Assembly (NCBI RefSeq): GCF_943908415.1
Contig: NZ_CALTSY010000010.1
Location: forward strand, 1 to 61,029
DNA length: 61,029 nt
Direction of reading: 5' to 3'
Source: an uncultured Anaerococcus sp.
GTDB taxonomy: Bacteria > Bacillota > Clostridia > Tissierellales > Peptoniphilaceae
Part shown: piece after piece, positions 53,953-61,029 of the stretch
Position numbering within the stretch: the stretch's first letter is position 1
Layout of the letters: each line of letters starts with the position of its first letter
Position numbers and translations under genes: made by a program
The notes under the pieces: generated by a model
Database searches by the model: none
What the model was told of the DNA's origin: nothing
The model's input: the letters and a program-made list of their open reading frames with translations, nothing else

Positions 53953-54358
53953 CCATTATATCGGATAAATTCACCTCAACTTCATTTATGTATTCTTGCC
54001 ATTGACTTATATCCCATATTTCTATAGTAAGATTGTTACCAATTATCATAGCTTCATTTTCTATATGAGCATAATCTCTTAAATTCTTATTTAGTAAAAT
54101 CCTACCTTGTTTATCAAGGCTAGTTTTTATAGTGGATGAGAAGAATAATCTCTTTATAGCTCTATTTTTCTTATTTTCATTACTAAGATCATTAAGTCTT
54201 TTACTTTGTATTTCAAATTCTTCCTTAGTATAGATAATTAAAGAACTTTCAGGTCCCTTAGTGATAAATATTTCATCAATAAGTTCTTCTCTGAATTCAC
54301 TTGGCATCATTATTCTATTCTTTGAATCCAATTTATGAGTAAATTCACCTAAGAACAC
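53945..54358 (-). CDS. mraZ: Transcriptional regulator MraZ
   Basis: MraZ binds repeats before its own gene and controls the division cluster. The 137-residue protein has two SpoVT/AbrB-like halves, each with the family DxKxR motif (DSKNRIMMP and DKQGRILL). The start is a GTG at 54358, giving MFLGEFTHKLDSK as in relatives. Four 10-base repeats cover the start codon and ribosome site. First gene of the cluster. Confidence 0.96.
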   Translation of the reverse strand: MFLGEFTHKLDSKNRIMMPSEFREELIDEIFITKGPESSLIIYTKEEFEIQSKRLNDLSNENKKNRAIKRLFFSSTIKTSLDKQGRILLNKNLRDYAHIENEAMIIGNNLTIEIWDISQWQEYINEVEVNLSDIMDE

Positions 54359-54391
54359 TTCTTACCACCTTAAACCACTTTAATCCACTTC
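54355..54391 (-). promoter_or_regulatory. MraZ-binding repeats over the mraZ ribosome site
   Basis: On the minus strand, GAAGTGG, AAAGTGG, AAGGTGG and GAAGTGT occur at exact 10-base steps (starting 54391, 54381, 54371, 54361). They match the AAAGTGG-type MraZ boxes described for mollicutes and resemble the TGGG repeats of E. coli. The third repeat is also the Shine-Dalgarno (six bases before the start) and the fourth contains the GTG start codon. Confidence 0.85.
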
Positions 54392-54399
54392 ATAATTAT

Positions 54400-54427
54400 T
54401 TTATACCATACCCTATAAAAAATCAAA
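54400..54427 (-). promoter_or_regulatory. Promoter of the division and cell-wall cluster
   Basis: On the minus strand, TTTGAT (54427-54422), 16 bases, TATAAA (54405-54400) with a TGG extension. It starts directly after the lgt terminator and runs into the MraZ repeats. Confidence 0.6.
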
Positions 54428-54456
54428 CAAAAAATCGGCTTATGATAGCCGATTAA
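54427..54456 (-). terminator. Terminator after lgt
   Basis: AATCGGCT (54433-54440) and AGCCGATT (54447-54454) form an eight-pair stem with a six-base loop and a T tract on the minus strand. Confidence 0.85.
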
Positions 54457-54476
54457 AATATTTGAATTATTTGATT

Positions 54477-55280
54477 TTACTTAAAGTTAATAATATTTGC
54501 CTTCTTTTCTTCAGTGCTACTTTTACTTTTAAAGTATGGTGGGATATGTTTTTTATTTGCTATATAAAAAATAACTAGTCCTAATATTATAAATATTATT
54601 GATATAAGCTGTGCAATTCTTATAGGTCCTAGATAAAGGGAGTCCGTCCTAAATCCTTCTACGAAAAACCTCACTATTCCATAACCTATCAAGTAAGTTG
54701 CTGTAAGCTTACCCTTATCAGGGTTTTTCTTTCTCCAATTTATTAATATTAAAAAGATTATAATATCGCCTATAGACTCATATAAAAATGTAGGATGTAC
54801 CTTTACACCATCAATTACAATTCCCCAAGGTAAGTCTGTAGGGCCACCGTGAGCTTCTTGGTTCATAAAGTTACCCCACCTACCAATTCCTTGAGCTAAG
54901 ACAAGTGATGGAACTAGGCTATCTATTAAATCCAGGAATGGCAACTGTCTTTTTTTTGCAAATATATAAGTTGCAAGAGAGCCAAAAATAATTCCGCCAT
55001 GTATTGCAAGTCCACCAGCTCTTATATTTATAATTTGACTAGGATTTTGTGAATAATAATCCCACTCAAATAATACATACCAAAGCCTTGCACCGATAAT
55101 CCCTATAGGTATAGCTACAAATAAAACGTCATATATAAAATCTTCATCAAATCCACGCCTAACAAATTCTTTTTTTGCAAAATAAGTACCTAAAAGCATA
55201 CCTACTATTATTATTATGGCATACCAATAAATATCTATACCAAAAATAGAAAAAGCGACTCGATCAAAGTCAAATGTCAT
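54477..55280 (-). CDS. lgt: Prolipoprotein diacylglyceryl transferase
   Basis: Lgt attaches diacylglycerol to the lipobox cysteine of prolipoproteins; the flavocytochrome-like lipoprotein in this window would be a substrate. The 267-residue membrane protein has about seven membrane segments, the catalytic GARLWYVLFEW region, the Lgt signature GRWGNFMNQEAHG, and HPTFLYES. It overlaps the yebC stop by one base (TAATG) and is followed by a terminator. Confidence 0.96.
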   Translation of the reverse strand: MTFDFDRVAFSIFGIDIYWYAIIIIVGMLLGTYFAKKEFVRRGFDEDFIYDVLFVAIPIGIIGARLWYVLFEWDYYSQNPSQIINIRAGGLAIHGGIIFGSLATYIFAKKRQLPFLDLIDSLVPSLVLAQGIGRWGNFMNQEAHGGPTDLPWGIVIDGVKVHPTFLYESIGDIIIFLILINWRKKNPDKGKLTATYLIGYGIVRFFVEGFRTDSLYLGPIRIAQLISIIFIILGLVIFYIANKKHIPPYFKSKSSTEEKKANIINFK

Positions 55281-56014
55281 TATTCTACCTCCCTTGGCTC
55301 TTTCCAGTTAGTATATACTTCTTGAACATCATCATTATCTTCTAGGGTATCGATTAACTTTTCAAGTTTTCCATGGTGTTCGCTATCTACTTCAATCTCA
55401 TTTTGAGGAATATATGAAATTTCTGATCTCTCAATCTTATATCCTGATTTTTCAAGATTAGTAACAGCATCATTGAAAGCCTCTACACTAGTTAAGGCTT
55501 CAAAAAATTCATCTTCTTCTATAACATCATCTGCACCAGCTTCTAGGGCATCCATCATAAATTCATCAAAGTCCTTACCCTCATTATTAACTAGAATTTC
55601 CCCTTTTTGATCAAACATAAACATAACTGATCCATCTGTTCCTAGATTTCCCCCGTTTTTATCAAAGGCATGGCGCACATCTGGTGCAGTTCTTTGAATA
55701 TTATCTGTTAGGCAATCTACAATTACAGCCACCCCAGCTGGGCCATATCCTTCATAGATAACTCTTTGATAGTTGTCAGCAGCACCTTCACCTGTTGCTT
55801 TTTTTATGGCCCTATCTATATTATCATTTGGCATATTATCAGATTTAGCCTTATCAATAGCTGCTTTTAGGGCTGGATTATAATCTGGATTATCTCCACC
55901 TTGTCTTGCAGCAACAGTTATATTTCTAGCATGTTTGGTAAAAATTTTACCTCTTTTTGCATCTTCATTTCCCTTTTTATTTTTGATCTTACTCCACTTA
56001 TTATGTCCTGACAT
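55280..56014 (-). CDS. YebC/TACO1 family protein
   Basis: Family members act as translation factors that relieve ribosome stalling at proline-rich stretches, or as transcription regulators; the role here is inferred. The 244-residue protein has the usual start MSGHNKWSKIKNKKGNEDAKR, RNITVAARQGG, NMPNDNIDRAIKKATG, YEGYGPAGVAVIVD and the GSVMFMFD segment. It is coupled to lgt by TAATG and lies eight bases after yigZ. Confidence 0.95.
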   Translation of the reverse strand: MSGHNKWSKIKNKKGNEDAKRGKIFTKHARNITVAARQGGDNPDYNPALKAAIDKAKSDNMPNDNIDRAIKKATGEGAADNYQRVIYEGYGPAGVAVIVDCLTDNIQRTAPDVRHAFDKNGGNLGTDGSVMFMFDQKGEILVNNEGKDFDEFMMDALEAGADDVIEEDEFFEALTSVEAFNDAVTNLEKSGYKIERSEISYIPQNEIEVDSEHHGKLEKLIDTLEDNDDVQEVYTNWKEPREVE

Positions 56015-56022
56015 AAATCCTC

Positions 56023-56658
56023 CTATTTACTAAAAAGCATCTCTGCTCTTACTTTTTCTATTTTTATATTATCGCTAGTTAAATTAACTAGGTCTTTTTT
56101 TACCTTATCAAAGTCTTCTTCTCTTATATATAAGCTTGTTTTTACTTGATCGGTAAATTCTTTGTCAATTATCATAAACTTATTTTCATTTATATAGTTT
56201 TCAATTTGTCCTAACAAAGAATAAGAATGAATTAATTCTACTACATAAAATGGTCTTTTGTAAACAACATTATTTTCTAGGCTATCACTTACTCCCTTGC
56301 TATAAGCACGAATGAGTCCACCTTTGCCTAATAATTTGCCTCCGAAATATCTAGTTACAACTGCGGCAACATTGCTTACTCCTTCTTTTTCTAAGACTGA
56401 TAGCATGGGTAAGCCTGCAGAACCTTGAGGTTCACCATTATCATTATATCTTTTTATTACAGGTGTTTCATTTATAATATATGCTGTACAATTATGAGTA
56501 GCGTCCTTATATTTTTGTGAAATCTCATCTATAAAACTTAAGGCTTCTTCTTCGCTTTCAACATGAGAAATTGTAGTTATAAACATAGACTTTTCTTCAT
56601 CAAATTCACTTATATGAACACCTTCTATAGTCTTATAACTATTTGATAAATCGCTCAT
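56023..56658 (-). CDS. YigZ/IMPACT family protein
   Basis: The family function is not firmly known; YigZ is related to the eukaryotic translation regulator IMPACT. I start it at 56658 (MSDLSNSYKTIEG, 211 residues) because earlier residues lie within hflX and do not match the family. It has the UPF0029 motifs DNGEPQGSAGLPML and VAAVVTRYFGGKLLGKGGLIRAY, then a C-terminal ferredoxin-like domain. It overlaps the end of hflX. Confidence 0.92.
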   Translation of the reverse strand: MSDLSNSYKTIEGVHISEFDEEKSMFITTISHVESEEEALSFIDEISQKYKDATHNCTAYIINETPVIKRYNDNGEPQGSAGLPMLSVLEKEGVSNVAAVVTRYFGGKLLGKGGLIRAYSKGVSDSLENNVVYKRPFYVVELIHSYSLLGQIENYINENKFMIIDKEFTDQVKTSLYIREEDFDKVKKDLVNLTSDNIKIEKVRAEMLFSK

Positions 56659-57871
56659 ATTTGTCCCTATCCTCTTTAGATATTTCAAAGTCTATATTAG
56701 TTCCATTTTCATCATATTCTGTAGCTAATATATCATAGTTAGTCATCATGTAATCTAAGATATGTCCGTCTGCAAATGGTATATGCATACTAACTTTTTC
56801 ATAATCGCTCTTAATTAATGAAACTATTTTATCCTTAAGTCTTTCTAAATCATCATCGTTTTTGGCTGAAATATATATTCGTTCATTCTCTCTTTTGAAG
56901 AGTTTTACAGCCATCTGATCTTCTACCTTATCCATCTTATTAAAAACATATAGTATTTCTTTATTAGCTACGTCTATATCATTAATAGCTGACTCTATAG
57001 CATGTAACTGATGCTCTATATTGTGACTTGCATCTATAACTATTAAAAGCATATCAGCAAATCTTATTTCATCTAAAGTAGTTAAGAATGAATCATTTAG
57101 CTCATCTGATAGATTGTCAATGAATCCTACAGTATCAGTTAATGTTACCTTTGTATTTGAAAAATCTAAACGTCTAGTTGATGTATCTAGGGTTGCAAAA
57201 AGTAAGTCGTCCGAGTATACGTACTTTTCCGAACCGAAAATCCTCATCATACCATTTAATATAGTTGATTTTCCAGCATTTGTATATCCTAAAAGGGAAA
57301 TATTGTGTATTTTTCTTCTGGATTCTCTATTTACTCTCTTTGTTCTTTCTACACCTTTTAATTGATTTTCTAGAGACTTAATATCACGAACTACAGCACG
57401 TCTATCAGTTTCAAGCATAGTTTCACCAGGTCCTCTTGTACCTATACCACCAGCCTGACGTGATAGATAAGAAAACCACTTGTTAAGCCTAGGCAATTGA
57501 TATTTAAGTTGGGCTAATTTTATCTTAAGCCTGCTTTCCTTAGTATTTGCTCTTAAAGCAAATATATCTAAGATTAAAGTTGTCCAATCTACAACATGTA
57601 ACTTTAGCTCCTCTTCAAGATTATATAATTGACTTGCAGATAACTCTACGTCAAAGATAACTGTATCTATCTCTAACTTTTCCGCTAAATCTTTTATTTC
57701 AGCTACCTTACCCTTACCTATATAAAATCTAGGGTTAACTTTATCTACTACTTGGCTAACATAGGCCACTGACCTACCCCCAGCGGTATTGATTAAAGAT
57801 TCTAATTCATAAATCTTATTATCTTCATCATCATCTCTATTTAAAACATTTACTTGTATTACTTCTTGCAT
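56639..57871 (-). CDS. hflX: Ribosome-associated GTPase HflX
   Basis: HflX splits stalled or hibernating 70S ribosomes, for example under heat or antibiotic stress. The 410-residue protein has the N-terminal HflX domain with FYIGKGKVAEI and VDWTTLILDIFALRA, the GIGTRGPGET linker motif, and the G domain (GYTNAGKST, DTVGFI, NKMD). The first gene of the hflX-yigZ-yebC-lgt group, it is divergent from the penicillin-binding protein gene. A TATAAT lies at 57891-57896 on its strand. Confidence 0.96.
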   Translation of the reverse strand: MQEVIQVNVLNRDDDEDNKIYELESLINTAGGRSVAYVSQVVDKVNPRFYIGKGKVAEIKDLAEKLEIDTVIFDVELSASQLYNLEEELKLHVVDWTTLILDIFALRANTKESRLKIKLAQLKYQLPRLNKWFSYLSRQAGGIGTRGPGETMLETDRRAVVRDIKSLENQLKGVERTKRVNRESRRKIHNISLLGYTNAGKSTILNGMMRIFGSEKYVYSDDLLFATLDTSTRRLDFSNTKVTLTDTVGFIDNLSDELNDSFLTTLDEIRFADMLLIVIDASHNIEHQLHAIESAINDIDVANKEILYVFNKMDKVEDQMAVKLFKRENERIYISAKNDDDLERLKDKIVSLIKSDYEKVSMHIPFADGHILDYMMTNYDILATEYDENGTNIDFEISKEDRDKYERFIK

Positions 57872-58005
57872 AAACTCCCTTTCTTAATTGATTATACGAT
57901 TAGGGTCTAATTAATAAAGATAGTGTATATGGAATAAATAGTAAAAGAATGATAAAATAGTAATAAATTATACAAAAAACTAGACGCAATCATTTAGGAG
58001 GCATA

Positions 58006-60972
58006 ATGGATAACAAAAAAGTTACCTCTATAGTGCTTAAGCTTATTTTAATAGTTTTTTTAATAATAGCATCAGTTGTTACAATCTTTGCGGGTTTAAC
58101 TGGTGGAGCAATACTTGAAGTTATGAAAACTTCTCCAGAAATAGACTCGGATATTATTAAATATGAAATGAGCCAAAACTCTACTATAGTTGATGAAGAT
58201 GGAAACGAAGTCGATTCTATAGCGACAAACCAATACATGGAAATTGTAGATTACAAAGATATACCAGAAGATCTAAAGAATGCATTTGTAGCAGTAGAAG
58301 ATGAAAGGTTTTATAAGCACCCGGGACTGGATTTTCAGTCTATCTTAATATCAGCTATAGATAACTTTAAAGCAGGTGGAATTGTCCGTGGTGGTTCTAC
58401 AATAACCCAGCAATTGGCACGTAATACCTATCTTACAAATGATCAAACTTACGAAAGAAAGATAAGAGAAATATACTTAGCCCTAGAAATAGAAGAAAAT
58501 TTAAGCAAGGACGAAATACTAGGGGCTTATTTAAATCGTGTCTTTATGGGGCAAAATTCATATGGAGTCCAAGCCGCAGCTAAAACTTATTTTGATAAAG
58601 ATGTTTCTGAGTTAAACTTAGCTCAATGTGCAGCACTAGCAGGAATTGTTCAATCTCCTTCTGATAATTCACTTTATAAGGCAGTAAAGGTCGGAGAAGT
58701 TACCGACCAAAAAATCTTAGGTGAATTTAGTATGGATGGTGAAAAGTATGCTGCTATTTATAATCCTGCACCTTTTGAAAGGGAAAAGTATGTTCTAAAT
58801 AAGATGCTTGAAGTTGGATATATAAGCAAAGAAGAATATGATCAAGCCTTATCATTTAATGTCGCAGACACTATTAATCCTGCCATAAGAACTAATACAG
58901 AAATCTCAAGTTATTTTAATACCCTTTTAGAAAAACAGGTCGTTGGCAAGCTAATGGATCTTTACAACATGAGTGAAAATCAAGCTTGGGATAGACTTCA
59001 TTATGGTGGCTTGCGTATAACAACAACTATTGATCAAGATATGCAAAAAGAACTTGAGTCAATATATAAAGATTTTTCATCTTACTTAGTTGGTGACACA
59101 TCAAATGCTCAACAAGCACCTCTTTTGGATTTAAAATATGATCAATATGGAAATATTATAAGTAATGACGGTAATCTATTGTATTATTCTAAATCTAATT
59201 TATTAAACGAAAACAATGATATTAGGCTTAGATCTGATGAGGCTTGGTTTGATGATAATGAAAACTTAGTTTTAAATACGAATAAAGCTTATCTTGACCA
59301 AACAGATTTAATATTCAAGAACTATTACACCTTAGATGAGAATGATAGAAATCTTAGAACTCATAATACAGGCTATATATCTTTTAATACCAATGAAGAT
59401 ATCAAAGTTGATGATAATAACAATATAGTTATATCAAAGAAATATTTAGAAAAAAATCCAAAACTATTTACTTATTATGATGATGCTACATTTTCTATAG
59501 ATAAGGACTTCTATGATATTGACCTAGACGGAGTGATTCAACCTCAGTCCTCAGCAGTTGTAATCGATCAAAAAAATGGACAAATCAAAGCTATAATGGG
59601 AGGTCGTGATCAAAAGGGTGTCAGAGCCTTAGACAGAGCATCTACTATACCTAGACAACCTGGCTCCTCTATAAAGCCAATTGCTACCTATACACCAGCC
59701 TTAGATAATGGCTTTAATCTTGCTACAGGTGTAGATGATGTTCCACTTTTAATGAATGAAGATGATGAGCCTTGGCCAAAAAATGTCTATGACTATTACA
59801 AGGGAATTGTACCTATAAGAGAGGCCATAGAGTTATCTATAAATACAATTGCAGTTAGAACACTTGATGAAATAGGCATAGATACAAGCTTAGATTATCT
59901 TAGAAATTTTGGTATTATCAAGGAAAATGAAGAAAGTGATAATTTTGTAAGCAAGAGTGAAAATAGTGATAAAAATGATGAAAATCTTGCTGCCCTAGGT
60001 CTTGGAGCTATGACTCGTGGGCTTACAAATCTAGATATGACAGCTGCTTACGCTGCCCTTGCAAATAAAGGAACTTATAAGGAACCCCTCACCTTCTCTA
60101 AAATAGAAGACTCACAAGGTAAGGTATTATTTGATAGTGATAATGTAATTACTCATGAAGTTACTAGTGAAGAAACAGCCTATCAAATAACCTCAGCTCT
60201 ACAGTCTACAGGAAAAAAATATAACAACATATATATAAATGATATAGACTTTGCAACAAAGACTGGTACAACAGATGATTATGGAGATTTTTGGTGCATG
60301 GGCTATACCCCATACTACACAGTAGGAATCTGGATGGGAGCTGATAATCAAATTCTTAAAATGAATGGTACATCTATTGAAAGAGCTGCTAAAATGTGGA
60401 ATACTGTAAATAATGGTATACTAGCTGGTTATGAAGTAAAATCTTTTGATAGACCAAGTTCAATTATAGAGATGTTAGTAGATACTATGAGTGGTAAAAA
60501 ACCAACTGAGCTATCAGAGGCAGATCCTCGTGGAACTGTTATAACAGAAATATTTGGTCCAAAAAATAAACCAAAAGGTGAGGATGATGTCCATGTATTG
60601 CTTACAGTAGATAGTAGAAATAACCTACTAGCTTCTGATGTAACTCCTAGCTGGGCACGTGTTGAAAGATCCTTTATACAGCCAAAGAGTGATTATAATC
60701 CAAAAGATTTCAAGAACAATTACCCACGTGATTGGGATTATAGAGCTCCTAGTGAATATTCTGATTTGATATATGTAGCACCAAAGCCAAGATATAATTG
60801 GTCCAATAATAATTCAGATTACTCAAATTCTATAAATGATAATGAAGATAATGAAGATAGTAAAAATCAAGATATAGACGGTGAAGATTCTCTTGATTTA
60901 GATAGTGAACTATTCCCAACAGATACTACTGAACCTTCAGTAGATAAAGATAGTAAGGAATCAGATAACTAA
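58006..60972 (+). CDS. Class A penicillin-binding protein (PBP1A-like)
   Basis: It polymerises and cross-links peptidoglycan. The 988-residue protein has a membrane anchor (about 8-30), a GT51 transglycosylase domain with VEDERFYKHPG (Glu98) and GGSTITQQLARN (129-140), and a transpeptidase domain with Ser554-Ser-Ile-Lys557, Ser611-Ile-Asn613 and Lys752-Thr-Gly754. About 150 residues (355-505) with many Asp and Asn separate the domains. The last 60 or so residues are a disordered Asn/Asp/Ser-rich tail. An AGGAGG precedes the ATG by four bases. Monocistronic, with a terminator after it. Confidence 0.95.
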   Translation: MDNKKVTSIVLKLILIVFLIIASVVTIFAGLTGGAILEVMKTSPEIDSDIIKYEMSQNSTIVDEDGNEVDSIATNQYMEIVDYKDIPEDLKNAFVAVEDERFYKHPGLDFQSILISAIDNFKAGGIVRGGSTITQQLARNTYLTNDQTYERKIREIYLALEIEENLSKDEILGAYLNRVFMGQNSYGVQAAAKTYFDKDVSELNLAQCAALAGIVQSPSDNSLYKAVKVGEVTDQKILGEFSMDGEKYAAIYNPAPFEREKYVLNKMLEVGYISKEEYDQALSFNVADTINPAIRTNTEISSYFNTLLEKQVVGKLMDLYNMSENQAWDRLHYGGLRITTTIDQDMQKELESIYKDFSSYLVGDTSNAQQAPLLDLKYDQYGNIISNDGNLLYYSKSNLLNENNDIRLRSDEAWFDDNENLVLNTNKAYLDQTDLIFKNYYTLDENDRNLRTHNTGYISFNTNEDIKVDDNNNIVISKKYLEKNPKLFTYYDDATFSIDKDFYDIDLDGVIQPQSSAVVIDQKNGQIKAIMGGRDQKGVRALDRASTIPRQPGSSIKPIATYTPALDNGFNLATGVDDVPLLMNEDDEPWPKNVYDYYKGIVPIREAIELSINTIAVRTLDEIGIDTSLDYLRNFGIIKENEESDNFVSKSENSDKNDENLAALGLGAMTRGLTNLDMTAAYAALANKGTYKEPLTFSKIEDSQGKVLFDSDNVITHEVTSEETAYQITSALQSTGKKYNNIYINDIDFATKTGTTDDYGDFWCMGYTPYYTVGIWMGADNQILKMNGTSIERAAKMWNTVNNGILAGYEVKSFDRPSSIIEMLVDTMSGKKPTELSEADPRGTVITEIFGPKNKPKGEDDVHVLLTVDSRNNLLASDVTPSWARVERSFIQPKSDYNPKDFKNNYPRDWDYRAPSEYSDLIYVAPKPRYNWSNNNSDYSNSINDNEDNEDSKNQDIDGEDSLDLDSELFPTDTTEPSVDKDSKESDN

Positions 60973-60978
60973 GCAAAA

Positions 60979-61027
60979 GGTGATGTTGCAGAATAGGTAA
61001 ATCCATTCTGCTCATCACTTTTTTTCT
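60979..61027 (+). terminator. Terminator after the penicillin-binding protein gene
   Basis: GTGATG-GCAGAAT and ATTCTGC-CATCAC form a 13-pair stem with an internal mismatch, a ten-base loop and a run of seven T at the end of the window. Confidence 0.85.
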
Positions 61028-61029
61028 TG

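Noticed and set aside
1..61029. CRISPR array, insertion sequence, prophage or tRNA genes
   Set aside because: No regularly spaced repeats, transposase or phage proteins, attachment repeats or cloverleaf candidates were seen.

Overview
The window is a continuous stretch of a low-GC (roughly one third G+C) Gram-positive chromosome. The gene content, the short Shine-Dalgarno-led intergenic gaps and the gene order fit an anaerobic Firmicute of the Tissierellia / Peptoniphilaceae type (Anaerococcus-like). This is inferred from protein style and synteny, not from a database search. There are no tRNA or rRNA genes, no insertion sequences, no phage genes and no CRISPR array. No stretch longer than about 300 bases lacks a gene. 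The longest gene-poor pieces are the pur leader (12050-12321), the leader before the ABC pair (35725-35967) and 27571-27780. Bases 1-108, after the end of purC, hold no recognisable gene or clear terminator.

Region 1 (109-12301, minus strand) is a purine operon read in the order leader ORF, purF, purN, purH, purD-purL fusion, guaB, purE, purM, purC. It starts from a strong promoter that is back to back with the next gene. Its leader carries an intrinsic terminator inside a 64-codon ORF, and that ORF's stop overlaps the purF start. PurF has lost its N-terminal cysteine nucleophile (Met-Ser instead of Met-Cys) and other glutaminase residues, while its phosphoribosyltransferase and Fe-S motifs are intact. 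PurD and PurL are one 1630-residue polypeptide. purK, purA and purB are absent.

Region 2 (12322-18302) is a mixed stretch: a TrmN6-like methyltransferase with a probably leaderless mRNA, a flavocytochrome-c-like lipoprotein, rsmI, D-lactate dehydrogenase, hinT-rpsU and an NAD(P)-binding epimerase-like protein.

Region 3 (18414-35033) is the classical Firmicute lepA-hemW-hrcA-grpE-dnaK-dnaJ-mtaB neighbourhood with rpsT, holA and comEC. It has a CIRCE operator at hrcA. It is interrupted by a Fur-boxed flavin reductase, an AI-2E family membrane protein and a 3-hydroxyacyl-CoA dehydrogenase. The sporulation genes gpr and spoIIP, found here in spore formers, are missing.

Region 4 (35098-41523) is accessory. 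It holds a metal-site-less AlaX-like protein, a heterodimeric ABC exporter pair behind a 13-residue leader peptide with an SD/anti-SD switch, two tandem TVP38-family membrane proteins with a palindromic operator candidate, and a WrbA-type flavoprotein.

Region 5 (41635-60972) is housekeeping: leuS, asnS and rarA, then a reduced division and cell-wall cluster (mraZ, rsmH, ftsL, mraY, murD, murG, ftsQ, ftsZ, nrdR) lacking ftsI, murE, murF, ftsW, murC and ftsA. lgt, yebC, yigZ and hflX follow, and a divergent class A penicillin-binding protein ends the window.
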